A DNA stretch of 64,000 nt from an uncultured Desulfovibrio sp. (GTDB lineage: Bacteria > Desulfobacterota > Desulfovibrionia > Desulfovibrionales > Desulfovibrionaceae): positions 27,353 through 91,352 of the forward strand of contig CALBAX010000136.1 of the NCBI GenBank assembly GCA_937926875.1. Direction: 5' to 3'. Of this stretch, positions 1 to 9,023 are shown in pieces. The position numbers and the translations under genes were made by a program. Within the stretch, counting starts at the first letter, position 1. Each line of letters starts with the position of its first letter. Under the pieces are notes generated by a model. The model was not told the origin of the DNA and searched no databases. It saw only the letters and a list, made by a program, of their open reading frames with translations.

Positions 1-373
1 CGCGCAAAATATTGGTCAGGATATGTTCGGGATCGTGCTCGGTGAGGCAGGCCGGGAAAAAAGCCACATTCATGGCGCACCAGGGCTGTCCGCCCAGGGC
101 ATAGACATCCGACAGGGCATTGCAGGCCGCGATACGGCCGAACCAGAAAGCATCGTTGACGATGGGCGCCAGGATGTCCACGGTCTGCACGATGGCCTTG
201 CCCGCGGGCATGCGCACCACCACGGCGTCCTCGTTACGGGCGCGCCCGGCGATGACCCGCTGTTCCAGATCCGACGATCCCCGGGGCGCAAGGCCCCGCA
301 AAAGCTGCTCCAGGGCCCCTGGAGCCATTTTTGCCGCTCAGCCGGCGGCCCGGGCCTTTTCCAGCAACTTCAT
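1..373 (-). CDS. selD: Selenide, water dikinase SelD (selenophosphate synthase), N-terminal part, selenocysteine form
   Basis: SelD makes selenophosphate from selenide and ATP, the selenium donor for selenocysteine and selenouridine synthesis. Read from the ATG at 373, the frame gives MKLLEKARAAG, then UGA (338-340), then AAKMAPGALEQLL. That is the SelD active-site motif (AGC-x2-K-x-x-PG) with UGA where Cys usually stands. The frame then stays open to the window edge and contains NEDAVVVRMPAG, QTVDILAPIVND and FGRIAACNALSDVYALGGQP, all typical SelD nucleotide- and metal-binding segments. Translation past the UGA therefore almost certainly inserts selenocysteine at residue 12. A hairpin of SECIS type follows the UGA. 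A GAGG ribosome site lies about 8 nt before the ATG. The gene is cut by the window edge. ORF callers that treat UGA as stop will miss it or truncate it. Confidence 0.88.
307..340 (-). promoter_or_regulatory. Bacterial SECIS element in selD
   Basis: On the minus strand the UGA at 338-340 is followed after 12 nt by a 7-bp stem (GCTCCAG at 325-319 with CTGGAGC at 313-307) closing a GGGCC loop. The apical loop starts about 20 nt after the UGA and begins with G. This agrees with known bacterial SECIS geometry, in which SelB binds a hairpin just downstream of the recoded UGA. Confidence 0.7.
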
Positions 374-1006
374 GACGGACCTCGCTTTGTTGAAAAGTGA
401 AAAGGTGCCGCACAGGCACAGGCCGTCCATGCCATGAAAGCCCCCTTGCTGGCAAGTCGTGGCGGGGGAAAGGGGCTGCAAGGTGATGGCTGGTTCCTGT
501 TGGCACGGGGCGAGGGGGACTTTCCTCGTCCTCCAAACTCCCCCGCTCCCCCCAAAACGCGCTCGTCGGCCACAGGCTGGGTCCCTGGTCAGTCTGCCAC
601 TGGCAGAAGCCGGGCCACCCCACAGGAACGAGGAGTTCCATCATGCCCGCCAGCCTGCGGCCTGAAACAAAGCAAGAGGCAGGGAACAGGGACAGGGCAG
701 GCGACAGGTACGCCACCAGCCTGCATGGCAAAAACAGGAACAAGGATCACCAGAGGACAGAGGGAGAGTGCGGCTGCGCATGGCTCCCATGAGGTGTCGA
801 ACTTGCCAGCCAGTGCACGAAAAATGCAAGCGCCGGGCTGTCAGGAGATCCGGCGGAAGAGTGGAAGGACTGGGCGCTGACGTTCCCCGTCGTACCGGAG
901 ACTGGTTGCCGAACTGTCGGCCTCCGTGAAGGCAGGACGCACGCGGAAAGCAATAAGTGGACCTACAGGCGGCCTCCCCCCTTCCGGCTTGTATCCCAGG
1001 AATGCA
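374..1006. other. Intergenic spacer between rplQ terminator and selD
   Basis: About 630 bp without a convincing gene. Short open frames on both strands have no family resemblance. Bases about 506-575 carry a degenerate copy of the GC-rich repeat described at 47237 and 47796. I see no clear promoter for selD and no tRNA. Confidence 0.5.
506..575 (-). repeat. Degenerate copy A of GC-rich dispersed repeat
   Basis: Read on the minus strand, this stretch has the order AGCGCG, G-run, GAGTTTG, then a G/C-rich arm. This is the same arrangement as the two clear copies near 47.2 and 47.8 kb, but the palindromic arms are worn. Assigned by eye only. Confidence 0.4.
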
Positions 1007-1030
1007 AAAGGCCCCCTTGCGGGGGCCTTT
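1007..1030 (-). terminator. Intrinsic terminator after rplQ
   Basis: A 10-bp perfect stem (AAAGGCCCCC with GGGGGCCTTT) closes a four-base loop. On the minus strand it is followed by a short T stretch. It lies 46 bp past the rplQ stop and ends the ribosomal block. Confidence 0.8.
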
Positions 1031-1076
1031 GTATCCTTTTCCCTCGTCCGGCCGCAGCCGGACATGGTCATCGGAA

Positions 1077-1481
1077 CTACTCGGCGCTTTCAGCCTTGGC
1101 GGGAGCTTCCGTCTTGGCTTCGGGCTGGCGGGTCAGTTCGATGATGGCCATGGGAGCATTATCGCCCTTGCGGGGCATGGCCAGCTTCATCACGCGGGTG
1201 TAGCCACCAGGCACACCGGCGAACTGGGGACCAATTTCGTCAAACAGGCGCTTAACCAGAGCGTAGTCGCACAGCACGCGGTAAGCCAGACGGCGGGCGT
1301 GCAGGTCGTTGCGCTTGGCCAGGGAGATCAGCGGCTCGACAACGCCGCGGAGTTCCTTGGCTTTCACTTCGGTGGTGCGGATGCGGCCGTGGACAAGCAG
1401 CGCCTTGGCGAGATTGTGCAACAGGGCCTTACGGTGCGCAGGCGTCCGCGAAAGTTTTTTGCCGGAATTGCTATGCCTCAT
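1077..1481 (-). CDS. rplQ: 50S ribosomal protein L17
   Basis: L17 is a large-subunit protein that lines the polypeptide exit-tunnel region. The chosen start gives MRHSNSGKKLSRTPAHRKALLHNLAKALL, the conserved L17 N-terminus. The longer frame from 1529 would add 16 residues unlike the family and is rejected. The product is 134 aa, slightly longer than usual because of an Ala/Glu/Lys-rich tail. The start overlaps the rpoA stop by 11 nt, so the two are translationally coupled. It is the last gene of the block and has an intrinsic terminator behind it. Confidence 0.95.
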   Translation of the reverse strand: MRHSNSGKKLSRTPAHRKALLHNLAKALLVHGRIRTTEVKAKELRGVVEPLISLAKRNDLHARRLAYRVLCDYALVKRLFDEIGPQFAGVPGGYTRVMKLAMPRKGDNAPMAIIELTRQPEAKTEAPAKAESAE

Positions 1482-2514
1482 TTTGCTGCTTCCTTTTCCA
1501 GTCCTGATATTTCTTTTCGAAGCCGTCAACCTTCATGCCGAAATCAAGGCCCATGTCGTGCAGGACTTCCTTGATCTCGTCCAGAGATTTACGGCCGAAG
1601 TTCTTGGTTTTGAGCATTTCAGCCTCGGAACGCTGCACCAGTTCGCCCACCAGCGCGATGTTGGCACTGCGCAGGCAGTTGGTGGCGCGCACCGAAAGCT
1701 CGAGATCGTCGATGCTCTTGAAGAGATGCTCGTTGGTCTCGCCGCTGTCGCTGCTGCCGTGGCGCATGTCACCGGACACACGTTCATCGAAGTTGATGAA
1801 CACCGAGATCTGATCCTTGATGATCTTGGCGCTGTACGCGATGGCATCTTCAGGGGTCAGCGAACCGTCGGTCCACACTTCCAGGATCAGGCGGTCATAG
1901 TTGGTCATCTGACCCACACGAGCCTGTTCCACAGTGTAAGCGACCTTGCGGACCGGCGAGAAGGAGGAGTCCAGCTTAATCAAACCGATTTCATCGGCCA
2001 GACCTTCGTGCATGTCGGCGGGCACGTAGCCCTTGCCCATGCGCACTTCAAATTCCATCTCCAGCACCACGTCCTCGGTGAGGGTGGCGATGTGCTGTTC
2101 AGGATTGAGCACGGTCACATGCTGATTGGCCTGAATCTGGGCGGCCGTAACAGGCCCTTTGCTGTCAACGCGAAGCGTCAGGCGCTGCGGTTCGTCCGTG
2201 TCCATGCGCAGACGCACCTGCTTGATGTTCAGCACCACGTCGGTCACGTCCTCAAGGACGCCATGGATGGTGGTGAACTCATGCTGCACGCCGGTAATCT
2301 TCACAGACACAAAGGCAGCACCCTGCAGGGAGGCAAGCAGCACACGACGCATGGCATTGCCGATGGTGGTGCCGTAACCTCTCTCCAGCGGTTCGCAAAC
2401 AAACTTGCCGTGCGTGCTGCTGGCCGTGTCTTCGTCGCGCAGGATCTGGTCGGGCTTGACGAGCTCGTTCCAGTTGCGCGCATTGATAAGGCGTTCGCCC
2501 TGTTTGATAAGCAT
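1471..2514 (-). CDS. rpoA: DNA-directed RNA polymerase alpha subunit
   Basis: 347 aa. RpoA nucleates RNA polymerase assembly and contacts UP elements and activators. The N-terminal dimerisation domain covers about residues 1-235 (MLIKQGERLINARNW; GYGTTIGNAMRRVLL). The C-terminal domain covers about 260-335 and contains the helix-hairpin-helix stretch KTKNFGRKSLDEIKEVL. Length and order are normal. It sits between rpsD and rplQ as in the standard alpha operon and overlaps rplQ. Confidence 0.97.
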   Translation of the reverse strand: MLIKQGERLINARNWNELVKPDQILRDEDTASSTHGKFVCEPLERGYGTTIGNAMRRVLLASLQGAAFVSVKITGVQHEFTTIHGVLEDVTDVVLNIKQVRLRMDTDEPQRLTLRVDSKGPVTAAQIQANQHVTVLNPEQHIATLTEDVVLEMEFEVRMGKGYVPADMHEGLADEIGLIKLDSSFSPVRKVAYTVEQARVGQMTNYDRLILEVWTDGSLTPEDAIAYSAKIIKDQISVFINFDERVSGDMRHGSSDSGETNEHLFKSIDDLELSVRATNCLRSANIALVGELVQRSEAEMLKTKNFGRKSLDEIKEVLHDMGLDFGMKVDGFEKKYQDWKRKQQNEA

Positions 2515-2525
2515 GAAGCCCCCGC

Positions 2526-3152
2526 TTATTTCGAGTAAAGTTCAACGATCAGCTGTTCATTGACCGGGAACTGGATGTCGTCACGCTGCGGCAGAGCCTT
2601 CACGGTGCCCTTGAAAGCGGCGCCGTCGGCTTCCAGCCAGGCGGGGCAACCGCGGCGGGCGATGACTTCCTGGGCTTCGGCCAGAACGGGGATCTTGCGG
2701 TTCTTTTCGGGCACTTCGATGGTATCGCCCACGCGCACCTGCAGCGAGGGGATGGTCACCTTGTGGCCATTGAGGGTGAAGATGCCGTGGCGCACCAGCT
2801 GACGGGCCTGGTTACGGGAGTTGGCGAAACCGAGACGGTACACCACGTTGTCCAGACGGCGTTCCAGGATCACCAGCAGGTTGGTACCGGTGACGCCCTT
2901 CTGCATTTCAGCTTTTTCGAAGTATCCGCGGAACTGCTTTTCCAGGATACCGTAGCTGCGGCGGGTCTTCTGCTTCTCGCGCAGCTGGACGGCGTATTCG
3001 CTGACTTTCTTACGCGCACGGCCGTGCTGGCCAGGAGCGTAGGGACGGCGATCATAAGCGCACTTGTCGGTAAAGCAGCGGTCGCCCTTCAGGAAGAGCT
3101 TGCAGCCCTCGCGACGGCAAATGCGGCATTTGGCTTCAGTATATTTGGCCAT
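2526..3152 (-). CDS. rpsD: 30S ribosomal protein S4
   Basis: 208 aa. S4 is a primary 16S rRNA binder that nucleates 30S assembly and in many bacteria represses the alpha operon. The start at 3152 (MAKYTEAKCRICRREG) is chosen because the upstream 26-residue extension is not S4-like and overlaps the rpsK end. Cysteines near the N-terminus (CRICRREGC, CFTDKC) form the zinc-binding version of the S4 N-domain. The S4 RNA-binding fold follows (VYRLGFANSRNQARQLVRHG). Confidence 0.95.
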   Translation of the reverse strand: MAKYTEAKCRICRREGCKLFLKGDRCFTDKCAYDRRPYAPGQHGRARKKVSEYAVQLREKQKTRRSYGILEKQFRGYFEKAEMQKGVTGTNLLVILERRLDNVVYRLGFANSRNQARQLVRHGIFTLNGHKVTIPSLQVRVGDTIEVPEKNRKIPVLAEAQEVIARRGCPAWLEADGAAFKGTVKALPQRDDIQFPVNEQLIVELYSK

Positions 3153-3199
3153 TTGAAGAATCCTCTTGCGTTGATTACCACTGCCTCTCGGGCAGCCAA

Positions 3200-3589
3200 C
3201 TACACGCGACGGCGCTTGGGCGGCCGACAACCATTGTGGGGGATGGGCGTAACGTCGCGGATGAAAGCAACCCGGAAGCCAACAGCGGCAATGGCGCGCA
3301 TGGCGGCTTCACGGCCGGAGCCGGGGCCCTTCACATACACACCCACGGTGCGCATGCCGTTGTCCTGGGCCTTGCGGGCGGCAGTTTCGGCAGCAACCTG
3401 GGCAGCGAAGGGGGTGGACTTGCGGGAACCCTTGAAACCGCTCTGGCCGGAAGAGGCCCAGCTGATGGCGTTGCCGCGAGTGTCCGTAAAGGTGATGATG
3501 GTATTGTTGAACGAAGCCTGGATGTGGGCAATGCCCACGGGCACGTTCTTCTTTTCTCTTTTCTTGACCACTTTCTTGGGTCTGGCCAT
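3200..3589 (-). CDS. rpsK: 30S ribosomal protein S11
   Basis: 129 aa platform protein of the small subunit. The signature stretches NNTIITFTDTRGNAISWASSG and GPGSGREAAMRAI are intact, and the C-terminus ends in the usual basic NGCRPPKRRRV. Order rpsM-rpsK-rpsD-rpoA-rplQ is the canonical alpha operon. The basic N-terminus (MARPKKVVKKREKK) is normal. Confidence 0.96.
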   Translation of the reverse strand: MARPKKVVKKREKKNVPVGIAHIQASFNNTIITFTDTRGNAISWASSGQSGFKGSRKSTPFAAQVAAETAARKAQDNGMRTVGVYVKGPGSGREAAMRAIAAVGFRVAFIRDVTPIPHNGCRPPKRRRV

Positions 3590-3634
3590 GATATTACCTC
3601 AATCTGGCTAAATTCGCGTGAAAAGGAATGCGCC

Positions 3635-4003
3635 CTACTTCTTCTTGCCCACCACACCGCGACGGGGACCCTTGCGGGTACGCGCATTGGTGTGGGTGCG
3701 CTGACCGTGCACGGGCAGGCCGCGGCGGTGGCGCAGGCCACGGAAGCAGCCGATGTCCATGAGGCGCTTGATATTGGTAGAGATCTCGCGACGGAGGTCG
3801 CCTTCCACCTTGTAGTTCTGTTCGAGTTCCTTACGGATCTCGTTCACTTCGTCGGCGGAAAGATCATCAATGTTGCGCTCCCAGTTCACACCGGTGGTGC
3901 TCAGGATCTGCAGGGCCGTAGCACGGCCGATGCCATAGATATAGGTGAGCGCAATGTCCACACGTTTGCCACGAGGCAAATCAACACCTGCAATTCTCGC
4001 CAC
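3635..4003 (-). CDS. rpsM: 30S ribosomal protein S13
   Basis: 122 aa. S13 sits in the 30S head and contacts the P-site tRNA and the 50S subunit. The N-terminus MARIAGVDLPRGKRVDIALTYIYGIG, the middle RHRRGLPVHGQRT and the basic tail RKGPRRGVVGKKK are all typical. It starts 15 nt after rpmJ. Confidence 0.96.
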   Translation of the reverse strand: MARIAGVDLPRGKRVDIALTYIYGIGRATALQILSTTGVNWERNIDDLSADEVNEIRKELEQNYKVEGDLRREISTNIKRLMDIGCFRGLRHRRGLPVHGQRTHTNARTRKGPRRGVVGKKK

Positions 4004-4018
4004 AGTACGTCTCCTGCC

Positions 4019-4132
4019 CTAGCCCTGGCGCTGCTTGTGCCGGGGGTTTTCGCAGATAACTCGAAGAACACCCTTGCGCCGGATCACCTTGCACTTGGGG
4101 CATATTTTTTTGACGGAAGGTCTGACTTTCAT
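4019..4132 (-). CDS. rpmJ: 50S ribosomal protein L36
   Basis: 37 aa ([20 protein letters not shown], ending HKQRQG). The zinc ligands C11, C14, C27 and H32 are present, so this is the zinc-binding L36 form. It is too short for most callers and is easily missed. A frame extending upstream to 4231 is not L36-like. It lies between map and rpsM. infA, often found next to it, is absent here. Confidence 0.93.
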
Positions 4133-4151
4133 GATTCGTCTCCAATGAGTG

Positions 4152-4171
4152 GCAAAGCCATCCGGCTTTGC
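4152..4171. other. Hairpin in map-rpmJ spacer
   Basis: An 8-bp perfect stem (GCAAAGCC with GGCTTTGC) closes a 4-nt loop. It lies just upstream of rpmJ and has no U-run, so it is not an obvious terminator. It may be a leader structure of the alpha operon. Confidence 0.4.
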
Positions 4172-4256
4172 GTGACCAAGGTTTGCCGCTGCCGGAAACA
4201 CAACACAAACCCGGTCAATACGGCTGCTCACCGCTCATTAGCAGCGGGAACAGAAA

Positions 4257-4285
4257 CCTTTATCCATCTTTACCTGCTCTGTCAA
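4257..4285 (-). promoter_or_regulatory. Candidate promoter for rpmJ-rpsM-rpsK-rpsD-rpoA-rplQ
   Basis: On the minus strand a perfect -35 (TTGACA, 4285-4280) is followed after 17 nt by TAAAGG (4262-4257). It overlaps the map stop codon and leaves a leader of about 120 nt before rpmJ. The -10 is a poor match, so this is a sequence-based proposal only. Confidence 0.45.
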
Positions 4286-5076
4286 CAACCAATTGTCGTC
4301 CGGTTCAGGCCGCGATCCGAAATGCTCAGGATCCGGGGCCCGTCCGGCGTAATGGCTACACTGTGTTCAAAATGCGCAGCCAGTCGGCGGTCGCGTGTCA
4401 CAGCAGTCCATTTGTCTTCCAGAACGTCCACCTCGTAGCTGCCGGCGGTGACCATGGGCTCAATGGCGATGACCATGCCGTTACGCAGGGTCAGCCCGCG
4501 GCCACCGGGGTGATAGTTGGGGACTTCCGGCTTTTCGTGCATCTTGGCGCCAACACCGTGGCCCACATACTGACGCACGACATTGAAACCGGCGGCTTCC
4601 ACATGGTTCTGCACGGCGGCCCCGATGGCATAGACATCGTTACCGGCGCGCGCCTGCTCGATGCCGACATAGAGGCTCTCCTCCGTGACGCGCATGAGCT
4701 TGCAGGCTTCCTCGCTCACCTTGCCCACAGGGAAGGTGCGCGCAGCGTCGCCCACAAAACCTTCAAAGACCACGCCCATGTCGACGCTGACGATGTCCCC
4801 TTCCTCAAGCAGCCGCGGGGAGGGGAAACCGTGGACCACCTGCTCGTTGACCGAGCAGCATGTGGCGTAGGGGTAGCCGTAATAGCCCAGAAAGGCCGGT
4901 TTCACTTTATAATCGGCGCACATGTCGCGCGCCAGTTCTTCAAAGCGCATGGTCGTTTCGCCAGGCTTCACGATGTCGCCGATGGCATCCAAGATGTTGG
5001 CCACCATACGGTTGGCCTCGCGCAGGCAGGCGAGCTCCCGTTCATTTTTGATGAATGCGCCTTGATACTTCTTCAT
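4282..5076 (-). CDS. map: Methionine aminopeptidase, type I
   Basis: 264 aa. Removes the N-terminal Met from nascent proteins using two metal ions. The pita-bread ligands are visible: H in NEQVVHGFPS, D in VDMGVVFEG and VGDAART, H in GHGVGAKMHEKP, E in AIEPMVTAG and E in FEHSVAIT. The N-terminus MKKYQGAFIKNERELACLREANRM is normal for the type I enzyme. It lies directly behind secY, the usual spc operon position, where it can act on the newly made ribosomal proteins. Confidence 0.95.
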   Translation of the reverse strand: MKKYQGAFIKNERELACLREANRMVANILDAIGDIVKPGETTMRFEELARDMCADYKVKPAFLGYYGYPYATCCSVNEQVVHGFPSPRLLEEGDIVSVDMGVVFEGFVGDAARTFPVGKVSEEACKLMRVTEESLYVGIEQARAGNDVYAIGAAVQNHVEAAGFNVVRQYVGHGVGAKMHEKPEVPNYHPGGRGLTLRNGMVIAIEPMVTAGSYEVDVLEDKWTAVTRDRRLAAHFEHSVAITPDGPRILSISDRGLNRTTIGC

Positions 5077-5101
5077 GACTTTCCAGCTCTCTTTGCCAGA
5101 A

Positions 5102-6415
<1,314 letters not shown>

Positions 6416-6464
6416 GAATCACTCGTTACCTTTTACGCTGTAAGGGACGCATATGCGCGGGAGC

Positions 6465-6503
6465 GTCTTTACCCCGCGCCCATTCCGGCGCGGGGTCAAA
6501 GAC
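6465..6503 (-). other. Long intercistronic hairpin between rplO and secY
   Basis: GTCTTT at 6465-6470 and CCCCGCGC at 6472-6479 pair with GCGCGGGG at 6488-6495 and AAAGAC at 6498-6503. This gives a 14-bp stem with a small internal loop. No U-run follows on the minus strand. It may act in mRNA processing or to set secY expression apart from the ribosomal genes; that is inference. Confidence 0.6.
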
Positions 6504-6534
6504 ATCCGCCTGCCGTTACCGGCATGGCGCATAA

Positions 6535-6999
6535 TTACTCAGCCGCTTGCGCAGCTTCAAGTTCGGTGGCTTCGCCGCCGGCGTTGCGGATCTTTTCCGC
6601 AGCGGCCTGGCTGAACTTGTGGGCTTCCACCTTGATGGCCGACTTCACTTCGCCACGGGAAAGCACTTTCACGGGCGCGCCCAGACGGGCCAGGCCGCGG
6701 GCGTAGATGTCGTCCAGGGTGATCTCGCTCTTGCCTTCAAAGGCTTCCTGCAGACGGTCCAGATTGATCACGTCGTAGGTCACCTTGAAGGGGAAGTTCT
6801 TGAAACCGTGCTTGGGAAGACGACGCTGCAGGGGCATCTGGCCGCCTTCGAAGCCGGGGCGCACGCCGCCGCCGGCACGGGCATTCTGACCCTTGTTACC
6901 CTTGCCAGAGGTGCAGCCCAGGCCGGAACCGGAACCACGGCCCACACGACGGCGGGTTTTGCGCTCTTCCGGGAAGGGAAAGAGATTGTGCAGTTGCAT
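6535..6999 (-). CDS. rplO: 50S ribosomal protein L15
   Basis: 154 aa late-assembly large-subunit protein. The N-terminus MQLHNLFPFPEERKTRRRVGRG and the Gly/Arg-rich loop GKGNKGQNARAGGGVRPGFEGGQMPLQRRLPKHGF are diagnostic. The C-terminus is slightly extended and Ala/Glu-rich. It follows rpmD and precedes secY. Confidence 0.95.
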   Translation of the reverse strand: MQLHNLFPFPEERKTRRRVGRGSGSGLGCTSGKGNKGQNARAGGGVRPGFEGGQMPLQRRLPKHGFKNFPFKVTYDVINLDRLQEAFEGKSEITLDDIYARGLARLGAPVKVLSRGEVKSAIKVEAHKFSQAAAEKIRNAGGEATELEAAQAAE

Positions 7000-7026
7000 G
7001 ATATATACTCCTCCTGCGGCCGTGGA

Positions 7027-7203
7027 CTAGTCCACCAGGGCCACAAGGTGCGAAACTTTGGCGATGATGCCCCGGATGGCCGGGGTGTCCTTGAACGACT
7101 TGACCTGTTCGCGACGCTTGAGGCCAAGGGAGTCCAGCAGCTTGCGCTGGGCCGGCGTGGTGCCGATGCGGGAACGCACGAGTTTGACCGTAATTTCAGC
7201 CAT
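7027..7203 (-). CDS. rpmD: 50S ribosomal protein L30
   Basis: 58 aa (MAEITVKLVRSRIGTTPAQR, ending SHLVALVD). Length and the short two-helix/three-strand sequence match bacterial L30. Too short for most ORF lists. It starts 2 nt after rpsE and is followed after 27 nt by rplO. Confidence 0.93.
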   Translation of the reverse strand: MAEITVKLVRSRIGTTPAQRKLLDSLGLKRREQVKSFKDTPAIRGIIAKVSHLVALVD

Positions 7204-7205
7204 GA

Positions 7206-7718
7206 CTACTTCCTCGGGGCTTCGAGCTTCTTGCCACGCAGCTCGGACACTTCGTCGGCGCTGCGCAGGGAGATCAGGCCCTGCATGGTGGCACGCAGCA
7301 CGTTATGGGGGTTGTTGGTGCCGATGGCCTTGGCCAGGACGTCACGCACGCCCACGGCTTCCATGACGGCACGCACGGCACCACCGGCGATGATGCCGGT
7401 ACCTTCAGAGGCGGGCTTCAGCATGACGCGACCAGCGCCGAAGCGGCCCAGCACTTCGTAAGGCAGGGTGCCTTCCACCAGAGGAATCTGCACGCGGTTC
7501 TTGCGAGCGCGTTCAGTGGCCTTGCGCAGGGCTTCGGGCACTTCCTGGGCCTTGCCCAGACCGTAGCCCACGCCACCCTTGCCGTCGCCCACCACCACGA
7601 GGGCGCTGAAGCTGAAACGGCGACCGCCCTTGACCACCTTGGCCACGCGGTTCAGGGAGACGATCTTTTCGATTTCGCCCAATTCGTTCTGTTTGGTTTC
7701 GGTATTTTCCTGACGCAT
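7206..7718 (-). CDS. rpsE: 30S ribosomal protein S5
   Basis: 170 aa. S5 helps form the mRNA entry channel and affects fidelity. It has the double-stranded RNA-binding N-domain (NRVAKVVKGGRRFSFSALVVVGDGKGGVG) and the C-domain (AGRVMLKPASEGTGIIAGGA). Spacing to rplR is 1 nt, and the start has no better alternative. Confidence 0.96.
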   Translation of the reverse strand: MRQENTETKQNELGEIEKIVSLNRVAKVVKGGRRFSFSALVVVGDGKGGVGYGLGKAQEVPEALRKATERARKNRVQIPLVEGTLPYEVLGRFGAGRVMLKPASEGTGIIAGGAVRAVMEAVGVRDVLAKAIGTNNPHNVLRATMQGLISLRSADEVSELRGKKLEAPRK

Positions 7719-7719
7719 A

Positions 7720-8079
7720 TTAGAACTCCAGGCCGCCTTCGCGGGCGCCGTCGGCCACGGCTTTCACGCGACCGTGATAAAGGTACCCGTTGCGATCGAA
7801 CACCACCTGGGTGATGTTCTTTTCCTTGGCAAGACGGGCGATTTCCATGCCCACCTTCTCGGCACCGGCCAGGTTGCAATGCATACCGGCTTCGGTCTTG
7901 GCCAGGCTGAGGGTGGAGGCGGCGACCAGGGTGGCGCCTTCCTGATCGTTCACGATCTGGGCGTAGATGTGCATGTTGGAGCGGTACACCACCAGACGGG
8001 GACGTTCGGCAGTACCCTGCACCTTTTTACGAATGCGGACCTTGCGGCGCTGACGGGATTCATTCTTGGTAAGCTTCAT
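7720..8079 (-). CDS. rplR: 50S ribosomal protein L18
   Basis: 119 aa 5S rRNA-binding protein. The basic N-terminus (MKLTKNESRQRRKVRIRKK), the core RPRLVVYRSNMHIYAQIVND and the tail NGYLYHGRVKAVADGAREGGLEF are all typical. It works with L5 to dock 5S rRNA in the central protuberance. Confidence 0.96.
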   Translation of the reverse strand: MKLTKNESRQRRKVRIRKKVQGTAERPRLVVYRSNMHIYAQIVNDQEGATLVAASTLSLAKTEAGMHCNLAGAEKVGMEIARLAKEKNITQVVFDRNGYLYHGRVKAVADGAREGGLEF

Positions 8080-8093
8080 GACGCAATCCCTAC

Positions 8094-8633
8094 CTACTTC
8101 TTGCCGCCGGACTTACCGACCTTGCGGCGGATGGTCTCGGTGGTATACTTGATACCCTTGCCCTTGTAAGGTTCGGGCTTGCGGATGCGACGGATCTTGG
8201 CGGCCATTTCGCCCACCAGTTCCTTGTCGGCGCCGCTGATGGTCAGGATCTGACCTTCGGCCTTGGCCTGGATGCCTTCGGGCAGTTCCACCAGCACGGG
8301 GTGGGAGAAGCCCACGGACAGTTCCACCAGGTTGCCCTTGACGGCAACACGGTAGCCCACGCCGATCACTTCCAGGGACTTGGAGAAGCCCTTGGTCACG
8401 CCTTCGATGCAGTTGGCGAGCAGGGTACGGCGCAGACCGTGCTGGGCACGGCTGTGACGGTTGTCTTCCACGCGGGTCAGGGTCAGCACACCGTCGGTGA
8501 GGTCATAATTCAGCAGGCTGCACACAGGGGTATGCAGCGTACCCTTGGGGCCCTTCACTTCCACAACATCCGTTCCGATCTTGACTTCAACGCCAGCGGG
8601 AACGGTAATGGGCTGTTTGCCAATACGAGACAT
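8094..8633 (-). CDS. rplF: 50S ribosomal protein L6
   Basis: 179 aa with the duplicated L6 fold. The N-terminus MSRIGKQPITVPAGVEVKI and the C-terminal RIRKPEPYKGKGIKY signature are intact. It binds 23S rRNA near the sarcin-ricin loop and the factor-binding site. Normal spc position between rpsH and rplR. Confidence 0.96.
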   Translation of the reverse strand: MSRIGKQPITVPAGVEVKIGTDVVEVKGPKGTLHTPVCSLLNYDLTDGVLTLTRVEDNRHSRAQHGLRRTLLANCIEGVTKGFSKSLEVIGVGYRVAVKGNLVELSVGFSHPVLVELPEGIQAKAEGQILTISGADKELVGEMAAKIRRIRKPEPYKGKGIKYTTETIRRKVGKSGGKK

Positions 8634-8642
8634 GGTGCACCC

Positions 8643-9023
8643 CTACCAGATTTCACACAGAAGTTCGCCGCCCACCTTCTTTTCATGGGCGGTCATGCCG
8701 TCCAGCACGCCGCTGGACGTGGACAGAATGCAAATGCCGAGGCCGTTCTGCACCTTGGGGATCTGGTGAGCGCCCACATACACGCGGCGACCGGGGGTGC
8801 TGACGCGCTTCAGGCCGGAGATGACGGCCTTGCCCTTCTGGTACTTCAGCGTGATGGTAATGTTGCGGTCGTCGATAGCCACGTCTTCGACGTAACCTTC
8901 CTGCTTGAGGATGGCGGCTAAGGCTTCTTTCATCTTCGAGCGCGGCACATTCACTTCCTTGTGCAGGGCCAAATGTGCGTTGCGGATACGGGTCAGCATA
9001 TCCGCAATAGGATCTGTCAACAT
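8643..9023 (-). CDS. rpsH: 30S ribosomal protein S8
   Basis: 126 aa central-domain 16S rRNA binder and, in E. coli, the translational repressor of the spc operon. MLTDPIADMLTRIRNAHLALHKEV and the C-terminal ILSTSSGVLDG motif are standard. Here it does not follow rpsN directly. A 620-bp spacer with an intrinsic terminator separates them, so this gene and those downstream may be expressed from a separate promoter. Confidence 0.96.
   Translation of the reverse strand: MLTDPIADMLTRIRNAHLALHKEVNVPRSKMKEALAAILKQEGYVEDVAIDDRNITITLKYQKGKAVISGLKRVSTPGRRVYVGAHQIPKVQNGLGICILSTSSGVLDGMTAHEKKVGGELLCEIW

Noticed and set aside
23..400. Plus-strand 125-codon open frame
   Set aside because: It is the antisense shadow of selD, whose minus-strand frame (with UGA read as Sec) has clear family motifs.
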